Source: DASUAS01 sp963750045
Lineage (GTDB): Bacteria; Actinomycetota; Acidimicrobiia; IMCC26256; DASPTH01
Reading direction: 5' to 3'
Length of the DNA: 64,000 nucleotides
Assembly (NCBI GenBank): GCA_963750045.1
Contig: CAVVPD010000004.1
Location: forward strand, 496,001-560,000
Shown one piece after another: positions 17,194 to 26,923 of this stretch. The notes under the pieces are model-generated. The model searched no databases and was not told where the DNA came from. It saw only the letters and a program-made list of their open reading frames with translations. The first letter of the stretch is position 1. Every line of letters starts with the position of its first letter. The translations under genes were made by a program, and so were the position numbers.

Positions 17194-17670
17194 TCAGGGC
17201 AGCCGATCGCGGCCGCGCAGCGCGTGGCCCTCGAACTGCGCGAGTCCACGCTCCACGACGCGGTCGTGGGCCCAGGCCATCGCCGGCCGCGCCACGACCG
17301 CCAACGAACGCAGCACCGGTGCTCGGAGGTCGAGCGCCCACGCGAGGCGGGCCTCGGTGCCGCCCGCGGCCCCGTGCAGGTCGAGGCGGGCCCTGCCGGT
17401 GAGGTCACCGTCGACGCGCGTCGTGAGGCGTTCGGCAGCAGTGGCGTCCTCGACCCGGATCGTGCACCTGAGCTGGTACGGGAGCGGCGCCTGGATCAGC
17501 ACCTGGGCCACCGCGCCGGTGGTGAGCGCCTCACCGCCACCCTCGACGCGGAACTCCCGGAGCCAGGGCCACCACTCGCGGTAGCGGTCGGTGTGCGCGA
17601 GCGTCGCCCACAGCCCGGCGGGCTCCAGCCGGAAGTGCCAGGACCGGTCGAAGCGGAACGGTGACGGCAC
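17194..17670 (-). CDS. SRPBCC (START/polyketide cyclase-like) family protein
   Basis: A 158-residue single-domain protein: an N-terminal strand (FDRSWHFRLEPAGLWATLAH), the RYREWWPWLREF stretch, then antiparallel strands and a long C-terminal helix (LAVVARPAMAWAHDRVVERG). This is the helix-grip fold of SRPBCC proteins, which bind hydrophobic ligands. No catalytic residues can be assigned. It lies convergent with the desaturase gene (8-nt gap) and immediately downstream of heme A synthase on the same strand. Confidence 0.8.
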   Translation of the reverse strand: MPSPFRFDRSWHFRLEPAGLWATLAHTDRYREWWPWLREFRVEGGGEALTTGAVAQVLIQAPLPYQLRCTIRVEDATAAERLTTRVDGDLTGRARLDLHGAAGGTEARLAWALDLRAPVLRSLAVVARPAMAWAHDRVVERGLAQFEGHALRGRDRLP

Positions 17671-17691
17671 CGGTCCAGCATCGCCGCGGCC

Positions 17692-18631
17692 TCAGGCCGG
17701 TGCAAGCAGCGGTTCCGCCGGCGGGGCGACCGCGACCCGTGCGGTGCGCTCGAAGCATCCGAGGTACAGCATGACCGTCGCCGTCCACACCGTGGCCGCG
17801 CCGGCGACGTGGACGCCCACCAGGAACGCCGGGATGTCGTTGAAGTACTGCACGTACCCGACGGCCGCCTGGGCGACGAGCACCACGAGCAGCACGGTGA
17901 CGCGCTGCTGCACACCGTGCGGCGCGCGGTCACGCCGAACCAGCCACAACATCGCGAGCACTGCGGCGAGGAAGATCATGACGACGGCGCCGTGCACACG
18001 CGCCGCTGTCCTCCAACTTCAGGTCGAGCCGCGCCACGTCGTCGTGCTTGCCGCCTCCGCTGTGGGGGCCGGCACCGGTGACGACGGTACCGGTGAACAG
18101 GACGACGCCGGCGAGCCCGACCAGCACCCGTCCGAGGAGCACGGTACGGCGCGAGACGACCGCGTGCGCGGGGCCGTCGGGTTGACCGGCTCGGCGAACC
18201 AGCACCAGCGCGTCGGTGAGCAGCAGGATCGACAGGAGGAAGTGAGCCATCACGAACGGCGGCTTGAGATCGAACGCGACGGTGAGCTGGCCGAGCACGG
18301 CCTGGGCGAACACGCCGGCGACCAGGCCCCACGAGAGCCACACGAGGTCGCGGCGCCGGGGGATCCGTACGAGGCTGCCGAGCACTGCGAGGATCACCGC
18401 GACCGACACGAGTCCGGTGAAGAGGCGGTTGAGGTGCTCGATGGTCGCGTGCTCGCTCGACGGACCGTGAGCCTGCAGCTGGCTGTTCGGGCAGCTCACC
18501 CCGACCGGGCAGCCGAGACCCGAATTGGTCAGGCGGACCGCCGCGCCGGTGACGATGATGATCCCCAGGAGGACTGCGGCGAGGATCGTGATCCGCCGGT
18601 ACGCGATCGGGCTGAGGTGCGGCACGCGCAT
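17692..18631 (-). CDS. ctaA: heme A synthase, CtaA/COX15 family (one frameshift)
   Basis: About 313 residues with eight membrane helices. The paired Cys motif (GLGCPVGVSCPN), HLNRLFTGL, MAHFLLS and RVHGAVVM/GVHVAGAA supply the conserved His residues that ligate heme. It hydroxylates and oxidises heme O to heme A for cytochrome oxidase. A single extra base near 18000 splits the frame between LDLKLED and RVHGAVVM. The start at 18631 has TACGAT (minus strand, 18641-18646) 9 nt upstream. Confidence 0.88.
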
Positions 18632-18690
18632 GCAGGTGCGATCGTACCGAGCAGGGCCGGGAAACTCCCGACGCTGGTCCCGGGCGGTGC

Positions 18691-19134
18691 GACACTGACA
18701 GTGGGAGCAACGCCCCGGAGCACTTCGAGCAGTTCCGGTGGGCTTCGCTCGCCCGCTTCGGAGACGCGTTCGCGCCCGAGGAGGTCGTCCTCCGGGAGGT
18801 GGGGGTGGCGTCGGTCTCGTCGTATCTTCGCTGGTGGGTCGCGTGGAACGAGAGCGTGCTCCGAGCCGTCCCGCCGGATCGGCTGCTCGTGGTGCGCACC
18901 GAGGACCTCGACGGCTCGGCTGCCGTGCTGGCGCGCTTCGCGGGGGTTCCCGAGTCGACGGTGCACCCGGCCCACGCCAACCACCGGACCCGGCGTCTCG
19001 CGCTGCTCTCCGGCGTGCCGGCGTCCTTCGTCGAGGAACAGGCCAGACGCCACCGCGGCGCGCCGATGGAGCGCTTCTGGGGCCCGGATTGGCCCGATCT
19101 CGTCGCGCGGCTCCCGGAAGGCAGCGCCGGCTGA
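18691..19134 (+). pseudogene. sulfotransferase-family remnant lacking the N-terminus
   Basis: The open stretch reads like the second half of a sulfotransferase: EHFEQFRWASLARFGD, WWVAWNESVLRAVP, then DRLLVVRTEDLDGSAAVLAR and a closing RFWGPDWPDLVARLPEG. The N-terminal PAPS-binding loop is missing, and the preceding DNA is the promoter of ctaA. A GTG at 18799 could start a 111-residue product, but that would remove more of the conserved part. It is probably a truncated relic; no ribosome-binding site is seen. Confidence 0.5.
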
Positions 19135-19154
19135 GCGACCGCGCGACCCAGGCG

Positions 19155-20324
19155 ATGAGTGTCGTACCCCGGTGGTTGGATCGGTGCATGTTCGACGTCG
19201 CGGATCGTCTCGACGGGTTGCGGTGCTGGCCGACGGAACGGCTGGTCGCGCGCCGTGAGGAGTTGGTGCGCGAGCAACGTCGCTTGCGGGTGGAGGAGCT
19301 CGCGGTGGTCGCGGTGCTCGACGAACGCGGCCGCATCGACGAGTCGGTGGCCGGACGTGACGGCGTGTCGACCCGCTCGGCGCGCGAGACGCTCGAGACC
19401 GCCCGGGCACTGGAATCACTGCCCGCAGTCGCCGCCGCTGCTCATGCGGGTGACCTGAGCGCCGAACAGCTCGGCCCGGTCATGGCACTCGCCGACCAGA
19501 ACACGGATGCCGAGTGGGCTCGGCGGGCACCCAACGTCGCACCCGCGGATCTGGCTCGCCTGGCCCGCACCCAGACCAAGCCGACGGTCGAAGACGCACG
19601 AGCGCGGCGCGAGGCACGCAACCTGCGGATGTGGTGGCAGCACGACACCGGCATGCTGCACCTGCGCGGCGCACTCCCGGATGTGGACGGCGCGCGCTTC
19701 GAGGCCACCATCAACCGCATGATCGACCGCATCCGCCCGGCCAAGGGCCAACCCTGGGACACCCGCGAGCATCGCAGCGCGGATGCGATGGTCGAGTTGT
19801 GTGATGTGTACGAGACCGCGGAACCGCCGGCCGCGGCGGCGAAGCCGCTCCTGGTGGTCGAGGTGCCGATGACGGGCCCGGCGGAGGTGGCGGGCATCCC
19901 GCTGCCCGACGCGCTGGTCGAGCAGTTGCGGGCCAACGCCCGGATCGAACCGGTCCTCGTCGACGGTCACGGTGTGGCGGCGATGGTCGGGCGCCGGTCG
20001 GGTGCGTTGTCAGCGAAGATCGTGCGGGCCGTGCGAATGCGCGACGGTCACTGCCGGGTGCCGGGCTGCGAGATCCGCCACGGCCTCGAGGTCCACCACC
20101 TCCGGCCCCGCAGCTGCGGCGGCACCGACGACATCTCCAACCTCGCCACCGTGTGCCGCACCGGCGGCCACCACGGCATGCTCGTCCCCACCGGGCGCTG
20201 GGCCCTCGTCGGCAACCCCAACCAGCCCGACGGCCTCCAACTCGTCCACGTCGACCAGCTCACCGCGGAACAGGCCGAACAACTCGGGCTCCCGCCGGGG
20301 CGCGCCGGGCCGAACGCGGCCTGA
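19155..20324 (+). CDS. DUF222/HNH endonuclease domain protein
   Basis: 389 residues with the actinobacterial 13E12-type arrangement. An N-terminal helical DUF222 region (about 10-290) contains SARETLETARALESLPAVAA and DISAEQ-like segments. A C-terminal HNH domain follows: RDGHCRVPGCE, LEVHHLRPRSCGGTDDISNL and CRTGGHH, with the zinc Cys residues and catalytic His. These proteins are common in actinobacteria, often multicopy and mobile; the biological target is unknown. ATG at 19155 or 19188 are both possible. Confidence 0.9.
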   Translation: MSVVPRWLDRCMFDVADRLDGLRCWPTERLVARREELVREQRRLRVEELAVVAVLDERGRIDESVAGRDGVSTRSARETLETARALESLPAVAAAAHAGDLSAEQLGPVMALADQNTDAEWARRAPNVAPADLARLARTQTKPTVEDARARREARNLRMWWQHDTGMLHLRGALPDVDGARFEATINRMIDRIRPAKGQPWDTREHRSADAMVELCDVYETAEPPAAAAKPLLVVEVPMTGPAEVAGIPLPDALVEQLRANARIEPVLVDGHGVAAMVGRRSGALSAKIVRAVRMRDGHCRVPGCEIRHGLEVHHLRPRSCGGTDDISNLATVCRTGGHHGMLVPTGRWALVGNPNQPDGLQLVHVDQLTAEQAEQLGLPPGRAGPNAA

Positions 20325-20426
20325 CGGCGACGCGAGCCCGGCGTCGGAGCGGGTCCGGCCGGCCACCGCGCGCCGAGGGGTCGAACGACTCTGGCACGGT
20401 CGGCCCGATCGTCGTCGAATGCCGGA

Positions 20427-21289
20427 ATGGCGACCACGGCGACCCGCCGACCGGACCCGTCGAGTCCGTTGGACGTTCGCGCGCTGCTCTGGTTCTTCGT
20501 GCTCGCCTACGCGTGGAGCTGGGCGTGGCTGATCCCGTTCGTCGTGGCCGATCGCACGGTGTACCAGGGTCGGGGCTGGCCGACGCACTTCCCGAGCCTG
20601 ATCGGGCCGCTGGTCGCGGCGTTCGTGGTGACGGCGTGGACCACCCGACGCGCCGGCGTGCTCGATCTGCGGCGGATGTGGCGCTGGCGTATCGGGTGGC
20701 GCTGGTGGGTCGCGGCGTTGAGCCCCGTCGCCTACTTCGGGCTCGCGCTCGCGGCCATGGCGGTCGCCGGTGAGTCGCTTCCCGCGCTGGCGACTTCGCG
20801 CGCTTCAGCGGTCTGCCGTCGTCACTCGGAATGCTGGGCGTCACGGCGCTGATCGTCGTGCTGAACGGCTACGGCGAGGAGACCGGGTGGCGTGGCTACG
20901 CGCTGCCGCAGCTCCAGCTGCGCTTCACGCCCCTCACGTCCACGTTGATCCTCGCGATGGCCTGGGCCGCCTGGCACCTGCCGCAGTTCTTCGTGTTGCA
21001 CAGCTACGAGAGCTTCACCACCGGGCAGCTCTTCGGCTTCGCGTTCGGGCTCACGTGCGGCGCGTTCGTCGCGACCTGGATCTACAACCGCACGGCGGGG
21101 AGCATCCTCGCGGTCGTGGTGTGGCATGGGGTGCACAACGCGTTCGGCGGGACGAAGGCGGCCACCGCCGGCCCGGGCACGATCGCCGCGGTGGTGAGCA
21201 CCTGCATCATGATCCAGGGCATCGTCCCGGTCGTGCTCGAGCTGCGGGCGCGTCGTCACGGTCGACCGTCGGTCCTCGGGGCGGCGTGA
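20427..21289 (+). CDS. CPBP family intramembrane protease (one frameshift)
   Basis: About 287 residues with seven or eight membrane helices. The CAAX-protease/bacteriocin-processing motifs are all in the second half: GYGEETGWRGYALPQLQ (EExxxR), WAAWHLPQFF and VVWHGVHN. These form the zinc-less glutamate active site of the ABI family in the membrane. A missing G near 20792 splits the gene between ESLPAL and FARFSGLP. The stop overlaps the GTG of the next gene (GTGA at 21286-21289), so the two are translationally coupled. Confidence 0.85.
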
Positions 21290-21750
21290 GCGCAGATGGG
21301 AGCAGGGGATTCTGGGTCACGAACCACCTCGCCAACCCGGTGTTGGGTCCCTTGCTGCGCAGCCGCGCCGGAGCCCGTCTCGGCCGCAGCTCGCGGTGCT
21401 CCGGTACCGGGGCCGCCGCACCAGGACGGAGCACGAGCTGATCGTGCAGTACGCGCGGCACGACGACCACGTCTGGGTCATGCCGGGGCAGGCCGATCGC
21501 AAGACGTGGTGGTGGAACCTGCGCCAGCCGGCGGGCGTCGACGTGTGGATGGCGGGCCGGCGCCGGCACGGGACCGCGGTCGCGATCGCGATCGAGGGTC
21601 GCGACCGTCCCGCTGAAGTCGCCGAAGGGCTGCAGCAGTACCTGGCGCAGCTGCCACGCCGCGCGCACGGCGATCGAGGCCGACGAAGATACGGACCTCA
21701 CGACGATCGCACCGAGCGCGGTCATGGTCCGCATCGACCTCGACCGCTAG
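21286..21750 (+). CDS. deazaflavin (F420)-dependent nitroreductase-family protein (two frameshifts)
   Basis: About 155 residues of the Ddn/DUF385 split-barrel family. The N-terminus NHLANPVLGPLLRSR, the core RYRGRRTRTEHELIVQY, GQADRKTWWWNL and GVDVWMAGRR are characteristic. The C-terminal AVMVRIDLDR completes the barrel in a third frame. Frame changes lie near 21390 and near 21665. Family members bind F420 and reduce quinones or nitro compounds. Translation is coupled to the upstream CPBP protease. Confidence 0.75.
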
Positions 21751-21827
21751 CGTGCGCGGGCGACCCACCGGCTGGTCGCATGCTGTTCGCCGAGATTCCC
21801 GCGTGGTGGCCGACCGCTGAGCCGAGA

Positions 21828-23695
21828 TCAGCTGTGCTTGGCGTTGGAACGCGTTCGACCACGCGTGCTCGCGTCGAGCACAACCTTGCGCAGACGGATG
21901 TTCACCGGCGTCACCTCGACGCACTCGTCGTCGGCGATGAACTCGAGCGCCTGCTCCAGCGACATCGGGCGCGGGGGCACGAGACGCACCGTGTCGTCGG
22001 AACCCGACGCGCGCATGTTGGTGAGCTTCTTCTCCTTGGTCGGGTTGACGTCCATCTCTTCGGAGCGGGCGTTTTCCCCCACGATCATCCCCTCGTAGAC
22101 CTCGACGCTCGGACCGACGAGCATCTGCCCGCGCTCCTGCAGGTTCATCAGGGCGAACGTGTTGGTGAGGCCACGGCGGTCGGAGACGAGGCTGCCGGTC
22201 GGGCGCGTGCGGAGCGCGCCGTGCCAGGGCTCGTACCGGTCGAACACGTGGTGCAGCATGCCGGTACCGCGCGTCTCGGTCATGAACTCGGTGCGGAAGC
22301 CGATGAGGCCCCGTGCGGGGACGAGGTACTCCATGCGGACCCACCCGGTGCCGTGGTTCACCATCTGTTCCATGCGGCCCTTGCGCAGCGCCAGCATCTG
22401 GGTCACGACGCCCAGGTAGTCCTCGGGCACGTCGATGGTCACGTGCTCGACCGGCTCGTGGATCTTGCCGTTGACCTCACGGGTGACGACTTCGGGCTTG
22501 CCGACGGTGAGCTCGAAGCCCTCACGGCGCATCATCTCGACGAGCACCGCGAGCTGCAGCTCGCCGCGACCCTGCACCTCCCATGCGTCGGGGCGGTCGG
22601 TGTTGAGCACCCGCAGCGACACGTTGCCGACCAGTTCCGCGTCGAGGCGCGACTTCACCTGGCGGGCGGTGAGCTTGTCGCCGTCCTGGCCCGACAGCGG
22701 TGACGTGTTGATGCCGATCGTCATCGAGAGGCTCGGGTCGTCGACGTGGGTGACCGGGAGCGGGCGGGGATCCTCGGGATCGGTGAGCGTCTCGCCGATG
22801 GTGACGTCGGAGAGACCGGCGATGGCGATGATCTCGCCCGGCCCGACCTCCTCCGCGTCGACCCGGTCGAGGGCCTCGGTCACGTAGAGCTCGGTGATCC
22901 GGACGGTCTCGATGGTGCCGTCGGCGCGGCACCAGGCGACGGGCTGGCCCTTGCGCAACGACCCGTGGCGCACCCGGCACAGCGCGAGGCGCCCGACGTA
23001 GGGCGAGGCGTCGAGGTTGGTGACGAGGGCCTGGAACGGGTGCGACTCGTCGAACTCCGGCGCGGGGATGTGGTCGAGCAGGGTCTCGAACAGCGGCTTG
23101 AGGCCGTCCGACGCCCCGTCCACCCCGTTGACGAGATCGGGATCGTCGGGGTCGAGCGAGGCACGCCCGTCGCGCGCGTTGCAGTAGACGATCGGGAACA
23201 CGATCTGGTCCTCGTCGGCGTCGAGGTCGAGGAACAGCTCCTCGACCTCGTGGACGACCTCGGCGACACGGGCGTCGCTGCGGTCGACCTTGTTGACCAC
23301 CAGGATCACCGGCAGCCGGGCCTCGAGCGTCTTGCGGAGCACGAACCGCGTCTGGGGCAACGGCCCTTCGCTGGCGTCGACGAGCAGCAGCACGCCGTCG
23401 ACCATGGTGAGGCCCCGTTCGACCTCCCCGCCGAAGTCGGCGTGGCCGGGGGTGTCGATGATGTTGATCTTCACGTCGCCGTAGCGGACGGCGGTGTTCT
23501 TGGCCAGGATGGTGATGCCCTTCTCGCGCTCGAGGTCCATGGAGTCCATGACCCGCTCGGCGACCTCCTGGTGGGCACCGAAGGACCCGGACTGGCGGAG
23601 CATGGCGTCGACGAGGGTGGTCTTGCCGTGGTCGACGTGGGCGACGATCGCGACGTTGCGGAGCGCCTCCTGGCGAGGCAGTGCCGCGAGGGCAT
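21828..23695 (-). CDS. typA: ribosome-binding GTPase BipA/TypA (one frameshift near the N-terminus)
   Basis: About 622 residues of a translational GTPase: G1 AHVDHGKTT, G2 KGITI, G3 DTPGHADF, G4 NKVD, then EF-Tu-like domain 2, EF-G-like domain III/V and the BipA-specific C-terminal domain. It acts on the 50S subunit and in stress responses. The start codon ATG at 23695 (MPSRHCLAR) is connected to the core by one missing base near 23670; without that correction no start codon precedes the G1 motif. The length is normal for the family. Confidence 0.93.
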
Positions 23696-23765
23696 GGCAG
23701 GACCTTCCGGAGCGATCGCTGGCCGGGGGCGACGAGCGGGGGGAACCGATAAGTCTACCGCGGGG

Positions 23766-24212
23766 TCAGCCCGGTGCCGGACCGGCCTGCCGCGCCCGCC
23801 CGGACCGCTCGGGCGCGCCGCCGATCAACCGGGCCAGGAAGGCGCTGAACAGGGCGAAGCCGACGGCGACGAGGAGGCCCGGGACGACCACCACGATCAG
23901 CGACCCCACGATCTGGTCCTCGGCCCGGAGGTCGCTGCTGTTGTACCCGACGATCACGAGCACCAGGAAGGGCACCGATCCGACGAGGGCGGCGAAGATG
24001 CCCGGCCAGGCCTTGCGGGTGAGCGACGAGGCGACGACGGCGCCCAGCACCAGGCCGATTCCACCGCCGAAGGCCCACAGGACCGGCGGGGCGACGGTGC
24101 GGCTGCCGGGTCCGTTGATGGTCGATTCCAGAGCCGCCGCCAGCGTCGTGAGCAGGAGTCCGGCGACGACGGCGATCGCCGTCCCCAACCACATCGCGCG
24201 CTCGTCGCCCAT
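23766..24212 (-). CDS. hypothetical four-helix membrane protein
   Basis: 148 residues with four strongly hydrophobic helices at about 7-28, 45-65, 70-92 and 102-135, and a short charged tail rich in Gly, Arg and Ala. I do not recognise a family. The ATG at 24212 is preceded by a TATTCT -10 box (minus strand, 24220-24225) 7 nt upstream. It is divergent from the HD-domain gene, with only 18 bp between the two starts. Confidence 0.7.
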   Translation of the reverse strand: MGDERAMWLGTAIAVVAGLLLTTLAAALESTINGPGSRTVAPPVLWAFGGGIGLVLGAVVASSLTRKAWPGIFAALVGSVPFLVLVIVGYNSSDLRAEDQIVGSLIVVVVPGLLVAVGFALFSAFLARLIGGAPERSGRARQAGPAPG

Positions 24213-24230
24213 CTGCGGAAGAATAGAGCC

Positions 24231-24803
24231 ATGACTTCTGCACCGGACACCTCTACCGTGACCACCTTCACGAGGATGGACGAGTCGACCGCCGAGCAGT
24301 GGGGCGTGATCGTCACCGAGACCTTCGCCCACCAGGACCGGGTCGCCGAATCGGTGCTCACGCTGCTGGGGAGCCTGGCCGGGATCACCGACGGCTTCGC
24401 GGTCGACCAACTCACCCACTCGCTGCAGACGGCCACGCTCGCCGAGCGCGCCGGGGCCGACGACGAGCTGGTCGTCGCCGCGCTGTGCCACGACATCGGC
24501 AAGGCGGTGAGCGTGCCCAACCACCCGCGCATCGCGGCGGAGATCCTGCGGCCCTACGTGAGCGACGAGGTGTGCTGGACCATTCTGGTGCACCAGGACT
24601 TCCAGGGCCGGCACTACTACGAGCACCTCGGCGCCGACCCGAACGCGCGCGACCAGTACCGCGGCCACGAGTCGTACGCGCTCGCCGAGCGCTTCGCCGA
24701 CGAGTGGGACCAGCGAGCCTTCGACCCCGCCTACGACACGCTCCCCCTCGAGCACTTCGAGGCGCGGCGGCGCGAGGTCTTCGCGAGCCCCCGTTCGCTC
24801 TGA
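24231..24803 (+). CDS. HD-domain protein, PhnZ/MIOX-like
   Basis: 190 residues. THSLQTATLAERAGADDELV followed by AALCHDIGKAVSVPNHPRIA is the arrangement of the HD-domain phosphonate-cleaving oxygenase PhnZ and related small HD proteins, with further His in VHQDFQGRHYYEHLG. The metal ligands needed for a diiron HD site appear present. Neighbours do not include other phosphonate genes, so the substrate is open; ordinary HD phosphohydrolase activity is possible. Confidence 0.75.
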   Translation: MTSAPDTSTVTTFTRMDESTAEQWGVIVTETFAHQDRVAESVLTLLGSLAGITDGFAVDQLTHSLQTATLAERAGADDELVVAALCHDIGKAVSVPNHPRIAAEILRPYVSDEVCWTILVHQDFQGRHYYEHLGADPNARDQYRGHESYALAERFADEWDQRAFDPAYDTLPLEHFEARRREVFASPRSL

Positions 24804-24816
24804 GCCTCGTCGCGCC

Positions 24817-25525
24817 GTGCCGCTGAGCCCGTTCCCCGACGACTGGACCCGAGCGCTCTGCGTCGTCGCGCATCCCGACGACCTCGAGTACGGCGCGGCC
24901 GGCGCCATCGCGTCGTGGACGGCGGCGGGCAAGGAGATCGCGTACCTCCTGGTGACTCGGGGCGAAGCGGGGATCGACGCCATGGAGCCCCCCGAGGCCG
25001 CCCGCGTCCGCGAGGCCGAGGAGCGCGCCAGCGCGGCCGTGGTGGGCGTCCGCTCCGTCGATTTCCTCGAGGGTCACGCGCGACGGCCTCGTCGAGTACG
25101 GCCTGCCGTTGCGGCGCGACCTCAGCGCGGCGATCCGCCGGCACCGGCCCGAGCTGCTGGTCTCGATCAACCACCGCGACACCTGGGGCGCGACGAACCT
25201 GAACATGGCCGACCATCGCCATGTGGGGCTCGCCGTGCTCGACGCCTCACGGGACGCCGCCAACCGTTGGGTGTTCCCGGATGCCGGCGATCCGTGGTCC
25301 GGCGTCCGCCGGGTCGCGTTCGGAGGTTCGCCGACACCCACGCACTACGTCGACATCGGCGCCCACCTCGAGGTCGGGATCGCCAGCCTCCGGGAGCACG
25401 CCGCGTACATCGCGGGCCTCGGCTACGAGTTCGATCCCGACGCGTTCCTGCGCGGCATCGCCGCCGGCGCGGGCGACGAGGTCGGTTGCGAGTACGCGGC
25501 GACGTTCGAGGTCTACGAGTTCTGA
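24817..25525 (+). CDS. LmbE/PIG-L family zinc deacetylase (one frameshift)
   Basis: About 236 residues. The family motif AHPDDLEYG near residue 18 and a downstream NMADHRHVG supply the zinc ligands of GlcNAc-type deacetylases (PIG-L, MshB, Mca relatives). LLVTRGEAG is the usual second motif. An extra base near 25083 shifts the frame between DFLEGH and DGLVEYGLPLRRDL. A GTG at 24817 starts 13 nt after the HD gene, so the two are likely cotranscribed. The substrate is unknown; a second family member (Mca) lies at 39.9 kb. Confidence 0.82.
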
Positions 25526-26246
25526 GCCGGGGTTCGGGCCCGGCGCCCAGCGCGGGGACCAACGCGTCGAGCACCTTCGCCAGAACCCGCTGCGTCGCGT
25601 CGCGGCCGGTCTCGAATTCCTTCCACGTGAGCGGTGACTCGCCGACACCGTTGGCCAGGTTGTCGACGACGCACACGGACGCGTAGGCGAGACCCAGCTC
25701 CCCCGCCACCGTGCACTCCGACGCCATGGTCATGCCGACCACGTCGGCGTGGTGGGCCATCAGGCGGATCTCGGCGGCGGTCTCGAGCCTCGGCCCGGTC
25801 ACCTGCCAGTACACGCCGCCGTCGCGCATGGGCACGTCGGTGACGGAATGCCACACCTCGAGCACGCGGGAACGCCACGCGGGCTCGAAGCCGGGTACCC
25901 GGTGACCCCCCTCGTCGGTGAACGCGCTGGCGATGGCGTGGAGCGCGACGAAGTCGTCGGCCAGCAGGAACGTGCCCACGCCGAGCGCGTCGCGTAACGC
26001 GCCGACCGAGCTGATGGCGAGCACCCGGTCGCAGCCGAGCGCGGCGAGCGCACGGAGGTTGGCGACGTGGTCGACGAGGTGCGGAGGCGTGTACCCGTCG
26101 AGCCCGTGCCGTTGCAGGAGGAACGCGTCGCCGAGGTCGCGCGCGACGACGGCGCGCGTCCCGCCGTCGACGGTCAGCTCCGGCGCGTCGGCGCCGATGG
26201 TGCTCCCGAGGAGGCTGTTCCCGCCGACGATCGCGAGCGCACCCAT
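25513..26246 (-). CDS. 5'-methylthioadenosine phosphorylase-family protein (C-terminus uncertain)
   Basis: About 245 residues of the purine nucleoside phosphorylase fold. FLLQRHG, PHLVDHVANLRALAALGCD, the AISSVGALR phosphate loop, and TGPRLETAAEIRLM with VVGMTMASECTVA are those of MTAP and methylthioinosine phosphorylases. It splits methylthiopurine nucleosides with phosphate for methionine salvage. The uninterrupted frame runs on to 25167 through an Arg-rich tail antisense to the LmbE gene. A one-base shift near 25540 instead gives a stop at 25513, which I prefer. It follows the gene upstream by 3 nt. Confidence 0.82.
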
Positions 26247-26249
26247 GGA

Positions 26250-26853
26250 TCAGGCGACCGCCAGGTCGGCCGCGAACGCGGCCAGGGCGTCGACCAGGGC
26301 GGCGGTGTGCGCCCGATGGAGCTCTCCCCACGCCCCGGCGCCGTAGGGCCCGATGGCCCGCACCGGGTGTGGTAGCTCCACCTGGACGCCGCCGCGCGAC
26401 GCCCGGTTGACCGGATTCCGGGGGTCGAGTCCCCGGAGCCGGCGTGGGATCCGGTCGAGATCGTCGACCACCCGGTACGCGGGCAGGGCGACCCGCAGGC
26501 GCACCGCCAGGTCGGCCGCGAGCACGCGGTCGCCGCCCCCCACGAGCAGCGCGGCGTGCAGCTCGTCGCGGCCCCAGTAGCCGTGGACCGACACCAGGGC
26601 GTCGACATGGTCGAGGAACTCCGCGAGCAGGGGCGTGCACGCCGGGATCGGTCTGGTGCGAGGGCACGTGGTGCTTGAGGTCGTCGGGTTGCACGATGGC
26701 GTAGCAGGACGCTCCCGCGCGGAGGGCCGCGGCGCGGACGATCTCGGCGGTGCCCGGCTCGAGGCCGCCGTGGAGGGCGAGGAACCCCACCCTCGACGCC
26801 AGCACCTGCTCCTCGAGCACGTCGGGATGGGCGAGGAGATCCGCGAAAGCCAC
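26250..26853 (-). CDS. poly-gamma-glutamate hydrolase-like (PghP) protein (one frameshift)
   Basis: About 201 residues. GFLALHGGLEPGTAEIVRAA is the first zinc motif of the PF05908 family (phage PghP and bacterial homologues); the C-terminal half has VSVHGYWGRDELHAALLVGG and GVQVELPHPVRA. A missing C near 26645 splits the gene. Phage relatives cut poly-gamma-glutamate capsules; chromosomal copies have unclear roles. A GTG start at 26853 was chosen. No phage genes are nearby, so recent prophage origin is not indicated. Confidence 0.7.
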
Positions 26854-26923
26854 GGCGCGACCGTACCAACCGGGCCGCACGCGCAGGCGGCCCCTCATCC
26901 GCCGCTGTGTAACATCCGCGCCC

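Noticed and set aside
25167..25512. C-terminal extension of the MTA phosphorylase to 25167
   Set aside because: The extra 115 residues are Arg/Pro-rich and antisense to the LmbE gene; a single frameshift gives a normal end at 25513.
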